Of a DNA stretch of 64,000 nt, positions 1 through 13,422 are shown piece by piece (position 1 is the first letter of the stretch; each line of letters opens with the position of its first letter). The position numbers and the translations under genes were made by a program. Source of the stretch: Pseudomonadota bacterium (GTDB lineage: Bacteria > Pseudomonadota > Gammaproteobacteria > Steroidobacterales > Steroidobacteraceae). The stretch spans positions 268,284-332,283 of the forward strand of contig JADJOO010000006.1 of NCBI GenBank assembly GCA_016713725.1, given 5' to 3'. Under the pieces are notes generated by a model. The model was not told the DNA's origin and ran no database searches. It worked only from the letters and a program-made list of their open reading frames with translations.

Positions 1-631
1 CGACTGCCTGGCCGTCTATCGCGCGCTGGTCGCGTTACCCACCGGCCGGCCACGGGTCATCGCAGGGGATTCCGCCGGCGGCAATCTTTCGCTGGTCACG
101 CTGATGCGGGCGCGCGACGCGCAGCTGCCGCTGCCTGAATGCGCCGTGTTGCTGTCACCCGCCACCGACATCACGATGAGCGGTCCGTCGATCCGTTACA
201 ACGCCAAGGCCGACCCGATGTTCAGCGCGGGCGCGGGCGACCTGTTACCCGACCTGTACTGCCCTGGCCTCGAGCGCACGTTGCCGCTGATCTCCCCGTT
301 GCACGGCGACTGGAACGGGCTGCCGCCGTTGTATTTCCTGGCAGGCTCGACCGAGATGCTGCTGGACGACTCCGTGCGCGCGCACGACCGCGCACAACAG
401 GCCGGCACGAGTTCGCGCATCGACGTCTGGCCCGACATGCCGCACGTGTTCCCGCTGTTTCAACTGCTACCGGAAGCGAAGCAGGCAATCCGCGACATTG
501 TCGCGTTCATCGAGGAGCATGCGCGGGAAGTGGCCGCCCTGCCGCATACGGCAGCACCGGATGCACGCATGGCCCCTGCACTTGCATCCGGGACCACGGA
601 GCCCGAACCGGCCAGCAAAGCCTCGCTCTAA
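1..631 (+). CDS. Alpha/beta hydrolase, HSL (type IV) esterase family, 5'-truncated
   Basis: The window begins inside this gene. Reading from base 2, 209 residues run to a TAA at 629-631. The nucleophile elbow GDSAGGN (residues 22-28 of the visible part) is typical of hormone-sensitive-lipase-type esterases. The acid probably lies in GSTEMLLDDS and the base is the His of WPDMPHVFP, in the usual order Ser-Asp-His. The HGG oxyanion motif must lie upstream of the window. After the catalytic His there is a low-complexity Ala/Pro-rich tail of about 35 residues. The stop overlaps the stop of the converging esterase at 628-1557. The two proteins belong to the same family and probably arose by duplication. 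The substrate cannot be told; a short acyl ester or lactone is likely. Confidence 0.85.
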   Translation, partial: DCLAVYRALVALPTGRPRVIAGDSAGGNLSLVTLMRARDAQLPLPECAVLLSPATDITMSGPSIRYNAKADPMFSAGAGDLLPDLYCPGLERTLPLISPLHGDWNGLPPLYFLAGSTEMLLDDSVRAHDRAQQAGTSSRIDVWPDMPHVFPLFQLLPEAKQAIRDIVAFIEEHAREVAALPHTAAPDARMAPALASGTTEPEPASKASL

Positions 632-1557
632 GCCGCCCAGCTCTGCCGCAGGAATCCGGCGGCCGACTCCAGCGCGCGATCGGCGTCAGCCAGCACGCCC
701 GCGTTCGCCTGGAACACGTGCCAGCGTCGCGGATACTCTTCCAACTGCGTCGGTACGTCCGCCGCGACCAGCGCGGCATGCAGTCGGCGCGAGTCCTGCA
801 GCAGGATCTCGTCCTGGCCGACCTGGATCAGCGTCGGCGGCAATCCACGCAGTTCACCCTGGATCGGTGAAGCCAATGGGTCGCGCGCATCGCGTCCCGC
901 AAGGTACAGGCCTGCGCACTCCCGCACCCACGGCAGCGAAATCATGACTTCACCGGGCGGCGGCTGGCCGCGGTCCGGATTGCCAAGATCGACCCAGGGT
1001 GAAAGCAGGACGAGCGCGGCGGGCAGGGTTTCGCCCAGCTCCCGCAACTTGAGCGCGGTCGACAGCGTCAGGCCGCCGCCCGCGGAATCGCCGACGAATG
1101 CAATTTGACCAGGCCCCCAGCCCTGTTCGCGCAGGCCACGGTAGGCTTCGATCGCATCGTCGACGGCCGCAGGACATGGATGCTCCGGGGCAAGGCGATA
1201 GTCCGCGACGAAGATGTTCGCGACGGTCCTGCGTGCCAGGTGACTCGTGACCGAGCGGTGAGTGACGTGCGAACCGACGCAATAGGCGCCGCCGTGCAGG
1301 TAGAGAATAGCGCTCGAGCCCGGGACAACGCCTGAAGCGCGGACGAACTCACCGGGGACGCCGCCACAGCTGGCCGCGAGGTAGGCCACGCCGCGGGCAG
1401 GCAGCGTCAGCCTGGTAATGAGTTCGAGCCGGCGCCGTTGCTCCGGGATGGGACGACCGGCACGGAACGTCGGCCGCAACGTCGCGCGCAACACAGCGCG
1501 CAGCACCGCGGCAATCAGTCGTTCAAACCAGCCCTCGCTCGAGATCGCTTGCGTCAC
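628..1557 (-). CDS. Alpha/beta hydrolase, HSL (type IV) esterase family
   Basis: Complete esterase of about 309 residues with all family signatures: the oxyanion-hole motif LYLHGGAYC, nucleophile elbow GDSAGGG, acid region GQDEILLQDS and base His in RRWHVFQ. I place the start at a GTG at 1555-1557 because an AGG/GGAG stretch precedes it at good distance; an in-frame GTG at 1590 would add 11 residues with a poorer ribosome site. No signal peptide is evident, so it is probably cytoplasmic. It converges on the esterase at 1-631 and the two stop codons overlap (CTAA at 628-631). Substrate unknown. Confidence 0.85.
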   Translation of the reverse strand: MTQAISSEGWFERLIAAVLRAVLRATLRPTFRAGRPIPEQRRRLELITRLTLPARGVAYLAASCGGVPGEFVRASGVVPGSSAILYLHGGAYCVGSHVTHRSVTSHLARRTVANIFVADYRLAPEHPCPAAVDDAIEAYRGLREQGWGPGQIAFVGDSAGGGLTLSTALKLRELGETLPAALVLLSPWVDLGNPDRGQPPPGEVMISLPWVRECAGLYLAGRDARDPLASPIQGELRGLPPTLIQVGQDEILLQDSRRLHAALVAADVPTQLEEYPRRWHVFQANAGVLADADRALESAAGFLRQSWAA

Positions 1558-1653
1558 GAAAACCTGCTCCCGACATCGGCCTTGACGCACGATATCGCAG
1601 GCGACGCCGCTGGCCTCGCCGAAATCGAAACAAGGTTGCGACCGACGAATCGG

Positions 1654-2139
1654 TCAGTGGGTCGAGGTTGGCGTCGCTTCCCGGGCGAGCACTTCGATGC
1701 GGGCCCGCGCCACGCCCCTGCGCATCATGCCGATCTCGGACGCAGCAGCCTGCGACAGGTCTGCGATGCGCTTGCCGACGAACGGTCCGCGGTCGTTGAC
1801 CCGGACGACCACGCTGCGACCGTTGCGCAGGTTGGTGACGCGGACCATGGTGCCGAAGGGCAGTTTCGGGTGCGCCATCGTGAATGCGCCGGAATCGAAT
1901 CGCTCGCCGCTTGCGGTCCTGCGGTCGTGGAACTGCGCGCCGTACCAGGATACGACACCCTCCTGCACCGTGAAGATGCCACGCTCGATCGCCGATGCGA
2001 TCTCCGCCACGCCTGGGCTCGACGACTGCTTGTCCGCCAGGACGTTGCTGCCCGGCAAACCGAGCGCGAGCGCGGTCAACGCCGCGAGGGTGGTCAGGCT
2101 CGGCTTCGCGAGCATGCGCGCGGATCGATGGTTGGCCAT
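1654..2139 (-). CDS. RlpA-like septal ring/DPBB domain protein
   Basis: Small exported protein of 161 residues. An N-terminal signal peptide (MANHRSARMLAK, then a hydrophobic stretch ending near VLADK) precedes a double-psi beta-barrel like that of RlpA. Typical RlpA motifs are the YGAQFHDRRTASGERFD segment, HPKLPFGTMVRVTNL and VRVNDRGPF, the last holding the Asp thought to be catalytic in lytic transglycosylases of this family. The start ATG at 2137-2139 has AAGGAG about seven bases upstream; an in-frame upstream ATG at 2229 would add 30 residues without a signal-like sequence and is unlikely. There is no SPOR domain, so it is a short RlpA-type protein acting on peptidoglycan in the periplasm or outer membrane. 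Confidence 0.85.
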   Translation of the reverse strand: MANHRSARMLAKPSLTTLAALTALALGLPGSNVLADKQSSSPGVAEIASAIERGIFTVQEGVVSWYGAQFHDRRTASGERFDSGAFTMAHPKLPFGTMVRVTNLRNGRSVVVRVNDRGPFVGKRIADLSQAAASEIGMMRRGVARARIEVLAREATPTSTH

Positions 2140-2433
2140 GGCTCGGCTCCTTGCTGCGGTGCAGTCCGGCCGTATCGGTGTACGGACTCCGGGAACCTCG
2201 GTCAAAGCGAGGCTCCGGCTCGGTGACACGAATCACGTTGTTGGCGCGGCCGGCGCAAAGCCCTCCATGAGTGGCTGTGAGGGTGGCCGCTGGTTCATTC
2301 GAGTCCCGTTAGGACGGGAACGTCGACCTGAAAGTTCCAGCGACGCTACCAGAGTCGGCCGGGTTCGCTCCCTTGCCGACCTATGATTCGTTACAAATCA
2401 ATCTGTTACGAGAGCTTGACTCTGGACCAGGTC

Positions 2434-2733
2434 TCAGGCCGCGGGCTTGTTGCGACGCGTGAAGAACCAGATCAAGCCGGCGGCGCAGGCGACCGACAGC
2501 AAGAAACCCAAAGCCTCGGGGACATGCAGGAGTCGACCGATCAAGCCGCCCACGAACGAGCCGCCGATGCCGTAGAGGATCGTGCGCGGCCAGCTCATCG
2601 GGTCGGGACCGGGCAACAGGAAGCGGGCGATGCCGCCGACGATGAGGCCGCTGATGGCGCCCACCACCAACAGGACCAGCAGAAAGACTCCGAATCCAGC
2701 CCCAACCGTGCCGGCTGCCGTCGATGCATCCAT
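2434..2733 (-). CDS. GlsB/YeaQ/YmgE family membrane protein
   Basis: Protein of 99 residues with three predicted membrane helices rich in Gly (GVFLLVLLVVGAISGLIVGG, then GIGGSFVGGLIGRLL, then LGFLLSVACAAGLIWFF) and a basic C-terminal end. This is the pattern of the GlsB/YeaQ/YmgE (transglycosylase-associated) family, small inner-membrane proteins often induced by stress. I chose the ATG at 2731-2733 because an AGGGGAT ribosome site precedes it; an upstream in-frame start at 2784 would add a non-membrane leader. It reads away from gltB. The exact role is unknown. Confidence 0.75.
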   Translation of the reverse strand: MDASTAAGTVGAGFGVFLLVLLVVGAISGLIVGGIARFLLPGPDPMSWPRTILYGIGGSFVGGLIGRLLHVPEALGFLLSVACAAGLIWFFTRRNKPAA

Positions 2734-2864
2734 TTGAATCCCCTTTGTTTTTCGATCCACCCGCGGGGCGCACGCTAGCAGCAATGGAGAGACCCGCGCT
2801 ACCCCCTTTCAACCGTGGCGACATGGCTTCCTGGCTGAGACTTAGACCACTTTGTTGCAGTGCA

Positions 2865-2893
2865 TTGACGCAGCTGGAATCACGTGTCATATC
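2865..2893 (+). promoter_or_regulatory. Candidate sigma-70 promoter for gltB
   Basis: TTGACG at 2865-2870 and CATATC at 2888-2893 are separated by 17 bases, in the 267-base gap between glsB-like (leftward) and gltB (rightward). This is the best sigma-70-like match I could find by eye; it lies about 110 bases upstream of the gltB start. Not verified. Confidence 0.35.
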
Positions 2894-3000
2894 ACTTGCG
2901 TATCCACGACCGTCGACAGGTTCAGGCGGGCCGGCTCCCGGCGAGCGGCGGCTACTCCTTGCCCCTGAGCGACGCCTGAGAACCACAGGCAGGGCCGACG

Positions 3001-7665
<4,665 letters not shown>

Positions 7666-7678
7666 GCGGAAGACGACG

Positions 7679-9152
7679 ATGGGCAAGCCAACCGGATTCA
7701 TCGAATACCTGCGCGAACTTCCTGTCGACCGCGCGCCACTCCGAGCGTATCGGCGACTGGAACGAGTTCCACCCGCACCTGGAGGAGAAACGCCTGCGCC
7801 ACCAGGGCGCCCGCTGCATGGACTGCGGCGTCCCGTTCTGCCACACAGGCAAGCTGATCAGCGGCATGGCCGCCGGCTGCCCGGTCAACAACGTGATCCC
7901 CGAGTGGAACGACCTCGTCTACCGCGGGCTCTGGCGCGAGGCGCTCGATCGCCTGCACATGACGAACAACTTCCCGGAATTCACCGGCCGCGTGTGCCCG
8001 GCACCGTGCGAAGGCTCGTGCGTGCTCGGCATCAACGAGTCCCCGGTCACGATCAAGAACATCGAGAACGAGATCATCGACCGGGGCTGGGACGAAGGCT
8101 GGGTGCTGCCGGAACCGCCGGGCGCGCGCACCGGGAAGAAGGTCGCCGTGATCGGCTCGGGCCCGGCCGGGCTCGCGGCCGCACAGCAGCTGAATCGCTG
8201 CGGCCACCTGGTCACGGTGCTCGAGCGCGAGGACCGTCCGGGCGGCCTGCTGGTGTACGGCATCCCGAACATGAAGCTCGACAAGAAGGCCGTCGTCGAG
8301 CGCCGGATCAAGCTGCTTGAAGCCGAAGGCATCAAGTTCCTCTGCAACGCGAACGTCGGCGAGAACGTCGAGGCGCAGCTGCTCCTGCGCGATTTCGACG
8401 CGACGGTCATCTGCACCGGCGCCACGCACCCGCGTGACTTGCCCGTCGCCGGCCGCGACCTGCGTGGCGTGCACTTCGCGATGGAGTACCTCACGGCGAG
8501 CACGCGCGCGCTGCTCAATGGCGGCGCCGACCACAGCCCGATCCATGCGCGCGGCAAGGACGTGATCGTGATCGGCGGCGGCGACACTGGCACCGACTGC
8601 GTCGGCACCGCGCTGCGCCAGGGCTGCAGGAGCGTCACGCAGATCGAGATCATGGCGCGGCCGCCGGTCGAGCGCGCCAACGACAACCCATGGCCGGAGT
8701 GGCCCAAGGTCTACAAGATGGACTACGGCCAGGAAGAGGCTGCGGCCAGGCAAGGCGACGATCCGCGCGTATACCTCACGACGGTCAGGAATTTCGTGGG
8801 CGGCGCCAGCGGCAGCCTCGAGTCGATCGTGACCGTCGAAGTAAAGTGGCAGCGCAACGACAAGGGCGCGATCGTGCCGGTCGAAGTGCCGGGCACGGAG
8901 CAAGTGCGGCCGGCGCAGCTCGCGCTGCTCGCGATGGGTTTCCTCGGTCCAGAGCAGTCGCTGCTGCAGGACATCGGCGTCGCGTGCGACGCACGCAGCA
9001 ACGTCCAGGCCGAGTACGGTCGCTACGCGACGAACGTGAAGGGCGTCTTCTCCGCGGGAGATTGCCGGCGCGGCCAGTCACTGGTCGTGTGGGCGATCAA
9101 CGAAGGTCGCGGCGCGGCCGCGGCGTGCGACAGGTTCCTTTCCGGACGATAG
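7679..9152 (+). CDS. gltD: Glutamate synthase small subunit, frameshifted near the 5' end
   Basis: Beta subunit that oxidises NADPH and passes electrons through FAD and two 4Fe-4S clusters to GltB. The ATG at 7679-7681 opens MGKPTGFIEYLRELPVDRA, the expected GltD N-terminus, but the next conserved segment (SERIGDWNEF...RCMDCGVPFCHTG) is in a different frame. One extra base, most simply the A at 7738, explains the shift. From about 7740 to the TAG at 9150-9152 the frame is clean and about 490 residues would result. Cys-rich motifs RCMDCGVPFC and RVCPAPCEGSCV bind the clusters; VIGSGPAGLAAAQ and VIGGGDTGTDCVG are the two nucleotide folds. Loss of this gene would normally cause glutamate auxotrophy, so sequencing error is a serious possibility. 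Without repair the first usable in-frame start is the ATG at 7818, which cuts off the first ligand region. Confidence 0.9.
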
Positions 9153-9153
9153 C

Positions 9154-9278
9154 GCTGCGCGGACGGTCTCCGATATGGCCCGGGGGACACGCCATGAATA
9201 CGTCCCTGTAGGCTCGCGCGCGACGTCCATGTCGCGCGACGGTCCCCCGAACCATATCGGAGACCGTCCACGCGCAGC
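9154..9278. repeat. Long nested palindrome between convergent gltD and ppk2
   Basis: The left arm 9154-9188 and the right arm 9242-9278 are reverse complements over about 35 bases apart from a 2-base mismatch (CC/TT side) and a 2-base insertion; the shared core is GGACGGTCTCCGATATGG. The 53-base loop contains a second perfect hairpin, CGCGCGAC and GTCGCGCG around GTCCAT. It starts two bases after the gltD stop and ends 47 bases before the ppk2 stop, so it could end transcription from both sides. The size and nesting are more like a dispersed extragenic palindrome (REP/BIME or MITE-like) than a plain terminator; there is no T-tract. Confidence 0.85.
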
Positions 9279-9325
9279 CTGCCGCGGCAGTGTCCGCACG
9301 ACGAACGCCGCGGCGTTGCCGACGC

Positions 9326-10510
9326 TCAGACCATCGCGATGGCGTGCCGCTCGCCGCGCTCGTACACCACGTTGGCACGACCGACCAGCAGCGGGTCGAT
9401 CGGCCCGATCAGGTCGCTTTCCTTGTTCGAATACGGCAACCGGTGCAGGACGTACCGCATCGAGTTCAGCCGCGCGCGCTTCTTGCAATCCGACTTGATC
9501 ACGGTCCACGGCGAGTCGGCGGTATCGGTGTAGAAGAACATCGATTCCTTGGCCGTCGTGTACTCGTCCCACTTGTCGAGCGAGGCCAGGTCGATCGGAC
9601 TGAGCTTCCAATGCTTGAGCGGGTGCGACCTGCGCTCCTTGAAGCGACGGCGCTGCTCCTTCCGGCTGACCGAAAACCAGAACTTGATGACGTGGATGCC
9701 GCTGCGCACCAGGTTGCGCTCGAACTCCGGGCATTGCCGCATGAACTCGGCGTACTCATCGTCCGTGCAGAACCCCATGACCCGCTCGACGCCCGCACGG
9801 TTGTACCAGGAGCGGTCGAACAGGACGATCTCCCCGGCGGTCGGCAACTCGGAGACGTAGCGCTGGAAATACCACTGCCCCCGCTCGACTTCGCTCGGCT
9901 TCTCCAGCGCGACGACGCGGGCGCCGCGGGGGTTCAGGTGCTCCATGAAGCGCTTGATCGTGCCGCCCTTGCCCGCTGCATCGCGCCCCTCGAACAGGAT
10001 CACGACCCGGGCGCCAGTGTCCTTGACCCACGCCTGCAGTTTCAGCAACTCGACCTGGAGGCGGTACTTGTGCTGCTCGTAAGTCTTGCGCGACATCAGG
10101 TTACGGTACGGGTAGCCGCCGTCGCGCCACCCCTCGGCGAGCTCCGAGTCCTCAGTTGCACGACGCAGTGCGCGCGCCTCGTCGCCCCGACGGAGCAGCA
10201 GCTTGCGCAGGGCGTCGACGTCGTCCGGAGAAGCGCCGTCGAGAATCGCCTCCAGCGACTCGCTGGCCGAAGTCGAACCCTCCCGCATCGCACGACGCAT
10301 GATGTCGCCGACGGCAAACGCCTTCGACTCGTGTGCCGCATCGACGGCTTCGCTGACGGAGAATCGCTCGATGCCACCCGCGGTCAGTCGCGGCGCAATG
10401 TCGCCTTTGGCGGCAGTGCGCGCCACCGTTCGGGACGATCGGCGCGATTGCGGGCGGGACGCCGTTGCGCGGGACTTGCTGCGGGTGGAGATCGGCTTCT
10501 TGGGGTCCAT
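9326..10510 (-). CDS. ppk2: Polyphosphate kinase 2
   Basis: PPK2-family kinase of 394 residues, transferring phosphate between polyphosphate and nucleotides in the cytoplasm. The Walker A motif is FEGRDAAGKGGTIK, the Walker B/lid region LFDRSWYNRAGVERVMGFC, and FWFSVSRKEQRRRF and DKWDEYTTAKE are further conserved PPK2 blocks. About 130 residues precede the kinase core; the first 40 are very basic (Lys/Arg/Ser/Thr-rich) and probably disordered. Single-domain architecture fits class I PPK2 (often NDP-phosphorylating), but the class cannot be fixed by eye. It is transcribed in the same direction as tryptophanase, 95 bases downstream of that gene. Confidence 0.93.
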   Translation of the reverse strand: MDPKKPISTRSKSRATASRPQSRRSSRTVARTAAKGDIAPRLTAGGIERFSVSEAVDAAHESKAFAVGDIMRRAMREGSTSASESLEAILDGASPDDVDALRKLLLRRGDEARALRRATEDSELAEGWRDGGYPYRNLMSRKTYEQHKYRLQVELLKLQAWVKDTGARVVILFEGRDAAGKGGTIKRFMEHLNPRGARVVALEKPSEVERGQWYFQRYVSELPTAGEIVLFDRSWYNRAGVERVMGFCTDDEYAEFMRQCPEFERNLVRSGIHVIKFWFSVSRKEQRRRFKERRSHPLKHWKLSPIDLASLDKWDEYTTAKESMFFYTDTADSPWTVIKSDCKKRARLNSMRYVLHRLPYSNKESDLIGPIDPLLVGRANVVYERGERHAIAMV

Positions 10511-10605
10511 GATGGCGGGCTGGCTGGGGAGAAGTGGCTGATAACCGTGGTCTTTTAGACTAAACCGCGAAGCCCCCTGCTGCCAACGTGGAATCCGCTA
10601 CTGCC

Positions 10606-11970
10606 TCAGAGCGGAGCGAACTGCGCAGTGAAGTGACGCAGTTGCGCCGGCTGCCGCTCGATCCGGAAGCCGCGCAGCTGCTCGCGCCGCGTCACGATCT
10701 CCTCGAATACCTCGACGACGTAATCGGCATGTGACTGCGTATACACGCGGCGCGGCATCGCCAGGCGCACCAGCTCGGCGTCGGCCGGAACCTCGGCCCC
10801 GTCCGGCTTGAGCCCGAACATCACGGTGCCGATCTCGCAGGCCCGGATGCCGCCACGCTCGTACAGCGCGACGGCCAGCGCCTGGCCCGGATACTGCAGC
10901 GGAGGGATGTGCGGCAGGAACTGCTTCGCGTCGACGAACACTGCGTGCCCGCCGACCGGCTGGATGATCGGGACACCGAGCGCCACGAGCTTCTCGCCAA
11001 TGTATTCGTTGGTGCGCACGCGATAACGCAGGTACTGCTCGTCGACGATCTCGCGCAGCCCGACGGCGATCGCGTCGAGGTCGCGACCGGCCAGGCCACC
11101 ATAGGTGGGAAAACCCTCGGTCAGGATAAGCCGGTTGCGCGCTGCCGCCGCGAGCTCGTCGTCATTGAGGGCGAGCCAGCCGCCGATGTTGGCGAACGCG
11201 TCCTTCTTGGCGCTCATGGTCATGCCGTCCGCGGCGGCGAAGACGTCACGCACGATGTCGGTGACTGGCCGTGACGCCTGGCCCGGCTCCCGGCACTTGA
11301 TGAACCACGCGTTTTCGGCAAAGCGGCAGGCGTCGATGAAGAGCGGCTTGCCGTGGCGGTGCGCCACGTCAGCTACAGCGCGGACGTTCTCCAGGCTGAC
11401 GGGCTGGCCACCGCCCGCATTGTTGGTGAGCGTCAGCATCACGAGCGGCACTCGATCCGCGGCACGGGCCAACAGGTCTTCGAGCCGGGCCACGTCCATG
11501 TTGCCCTTGAACGGGTGTCGGTTGGACGGGTCATGGGCCTCGGTGATGACGAGATCCACGGCTGCGGCGCCGGTCGCCTCGATGTTGCCTCGTGTCGTGT
11601 CGAAGTGCGTGTTCGATGGCACGAGCTTGCCGGCCCCGCCGACGATCGAGAACAGGATCGCTTCTGCCGCACGCCCCTGGTGCGTCGGGATGATGTGGCG
11701 ATACGGCATCAACTCGCGCACCGCGGACTCAAAGCGATAGTAGGACGGTGAGCCAGCGTAGGACTCGTCCCCGCGCATGACCGCGGCCCACTGTTCCGCG
11801 CTCATGGCGCTGGTGCCTGAATCGGTCAGCAGGTCGATGATCACGTCATCGGAGTGAATCGTGAACAGATTCCAGTGCGCGCGGCGCAGCAACTCGACGC
11901 GCTCGTCCCGTGTCGTGAGCCGGATCGGCTCGACGGTCTTGATGCGAAAGGGCTCGATGATCGTCTTCAT
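10606..11970 (-). CDS. tnaA: Tryptophanase (tryptophan indole-lyase)
   Basis: PLP enzyme of 454 residues that splits tryptophan into indole, pyruvate and ammonia. The PLP lysine is Lys256 in MSAKKDAF. The family also contains tyrosine phenol-lyase, so I checked diagnostic positions from established structures: Asp124 (FDTTRG; Thr in phenol-lyase), Ile380 (RACEIG; Arg381 in phenol-lyase) and His446 (LRHFTAQF; Phe in phenol-lyase). All three are the tryptophanase type. Conserved LLTDSGT, PTHQGR and EGFPTYGGL motifs are present. There is no visible tnaC leader or tnaB permease beside it. Upstream, 24 bases away, lies a frameshifted phosphatidyltransferase on the same strand, with no obvious functional link. 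Confidence 0.88.
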   Translation of the reverse strand: MKTIIEPFRIKTVEPIRLTTRDERVELLRRAHWNLFTIHSDDVIIDLLTDSGTSAMSAEQWAAVMRGDESYAGSPSYYRFESAVRELMPYRHIIPTHQGRAAEAILFSIVGGAGKLVPSNTHFDTTRGNIEATGAAAVDLVITEAHDPSNRHPFKGNMDVARLEDLLARAADRVPLVMLTLTNNAGGGQPVSLENVRAVADVAHRHGKPLFIDACRFAENAWFIKCREPGQASRPVTDIVRDVFAAADGMTMSAKKDAFANIGGWLALNDDELAAAARNRLILTEGFPTYGGLAGRDLDAIAVGLREIVDEQYLRYRVRTNEYIGEKLVALGVPIIQPVGGHAVFVDAKQFLPHIPPLQYPGQALAVALYERGGIRACEIGTVMFGLKPDGAEVPADAELVRLAMPRRVYTQSHADYVVEVFEEIVTRREQLRGFRIERQPAQLRHFTAQFAPL

Positions 11971-11994
11971 GGATGATCCGCCTGTCGGGCTAGC

Positions 11995-12569
11995 CTAGAG
12001 CGCGGGTCCCCGTCGCGATCTCCGTGAAATCCGCACCTGACGCAACCACCAGACTCCCTTTACGTCTGCGCGCCACTGCGGCAGCAATGCGAGCAGCCAG
12101 AGCTCTTCGGCGCTCGCGATGAGGCTGGCCGTGGCGGCCAGCCACAGCAGCCAGTTCCAGTGGCCGAAATGAACAGGCGTGCCGATGTAGATGCTGAGCA
12201 GGACACCGGCAATCTTCGACAGCACGGTATGAAAGCTGGACAGCCGGCGATAGCGCCGCCAGGCGAGCAGGTTCTCGAGCATCCAGGCCGCCGCCACGGC
12301 GCCGAAAAGCCAGCGATGAGCCGCGACAACCTCGCGCTGAAACGCGATCAGCCCGGCCAGGCCTGCCCACCAGACGAGCGAATCCCCGAGCGAATCAGCG
12401 TCCCCAACCTGGACTGCAGCCCGAAACTGCGGGCGAACCAGCCATCCGCGGCGTCCGTCAGGAGCGCCGGCACCAGCACCCAAGCGTAGATCGACTGCTC
12501 GCCCGCTGCCGCCATCAGTATGAGGACCGGCGCGCAGACGATCCGAGCCAGGCTCAGGGCATTCGGCAC
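11995..12569 (-). CDS. CDP-alcohol phosphatidyltransferase family protein, frameshifted
   Basis: Integral membrane enzyme of phospholipid synthesis, split over two frames. The 5' part (from ATG 12567-12569) reads MPNALSLARIVCAPVLIL, then TDAADGWFARSFGLQSRLGT. This holds the first half of the signature D-G-x2-A-R-x8-G-x3-D-x3-D. The second half, DSLGDSLVW, lies in another frame that runs on to the stop at 11995 with three or four more membrane helices. The break is near 12396-12402, beside the repeated sequence GATTCGCTC. Restoring the usual x3 spacing would need four bases back (for example GCTG), while a single base would restore the frame only. Intact length would be about 190 residues. Substrate unknown; PgsA-like enzymes are the nearest relatives by motif. 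Confidence 0.75.
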
Positions 12570-12710
12570 GTGCCGCCAGACCGTATGGCGCGCGGAACTC
12601 GGGGGGTCATGCGCGGAGTTTCGGCCGGGATAAGTGGCACGAAATCGGGGACAACCGCAGGCGGCCCCAGTAAGATCGCGCGCTCCCCATCCCGCCTCGA
12701 GGCACTGCTC

Positions 12711-13409
12711 ATGCGACTGATTCCCACCTGCGCCACGATCATCCTCGCCTCCACGCTCGCCACGTCAGTGCTGGCAGCCGAGCCCGCCATGGACGAAGCC
12801 GCGCGCATGCAGTACGCGCTGGGGTATCAGCTCGGGCGCGACCTGGTCGCGATCGAGCCGCGCCCGCAGGACCTGCTGAAGGGCGTCGAAGACGGCCGCA
12901 CCGGCGGCAAGGCGAAGCTCTCGGAAGAGGAAATGGGCGCCGCGCTCGCGGCTCTGCAGCAGAAGGTCGGCGCACAGCGCGAAAAGGACCAGGCAGCGGC
13001 CAGCGAGAAGGCGGCCGCGGCCGGCAAGGCCTACCTCGCCGCGAACGCCGTGAAGTCCGGCGTAATAACGACGGCCAGCGGTCTGCAATACCAGATCGTC
13101 ACGGCCGGCACCGGCAAGACGCCGGCCGCAACTGACACCGTCACCGTGCATTACAAGGGCACGCTCGTCGACGGCACCGAGTTCGACAGCTCCTACAAGC
13201 GCGGCCAGCCGGCGACGTTCCCCGTCGCGGGTGTGATCCCGGGATGGACCGAGGCATTGCAGCTGATGAAGGTCGGCACCAAAGCCCAGCTCGCCATCCC
13301 GCCCGAGCTCGCGTACGGGTCGAACGGCCCCCTCGCGAACCAGGTGCTGTTATTCGACGTCGAGCTGCTCGGCGCCATGGCCACCCCCGTGGAAGAAAAG
13401 GGCAAGTAG
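12711..13409 (+). CDS. FKBP-type peptidyl-prolyl cis-trans isomerase, periplasmic (Mip/FkpA-like)
   Basis: Folding catalyst of 232 residues. A signal peptide (MRLIPTCATIILASTLATSVLA) is followed by the helical FKBP N-terminal dimerisation domain (residues about 22-125, ending in an Ala/Glu-rich stretch) and the FKBP domain with VTVHYKGTLVDGTEFDSS, GVIPGWTEALQLMKVG and IPPELAYG. The ATG at 12711 is chosen because it starts the signal peptide; an upstream start at 12570 would bury it behind 47 residues. It diverges from the phosphatidyltransferase gene and is followed after 13 bases by an alpha/beta hydrolase, possibly co-transcribed. Confidence 0.92.
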   Translation: MRLIPTCATIILASTLATSVLAAEPAMDEAARMQYALGYQLGRDLVAIEPRPQDLLKGVEDGRTGGKAKLSEEEMGAALAALQQKVGAQREKDQAAASEKAAAAGKAYLAANAVKSGVITTASGLQYQIVTAGTGKTPAATDTVTVHYKGTLVDGTEFDSSYKRGQPATFPVAGVIPGWTEALQLMKVGTKAQLAIPPELAYGSNGPLANQVLLFDVELLGAMATPVEEKGK

Positions 13410-13422
13410 CAAGCGGACCAGG

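Noticed and set aside
10606..11970. Tyrosine phenol-lyase instead of tryptophanase
   Set aside because: Asp124, Ile380 and His446 are the tryptophanase residues; phenol-lyase has Thr, Arg and Phe.
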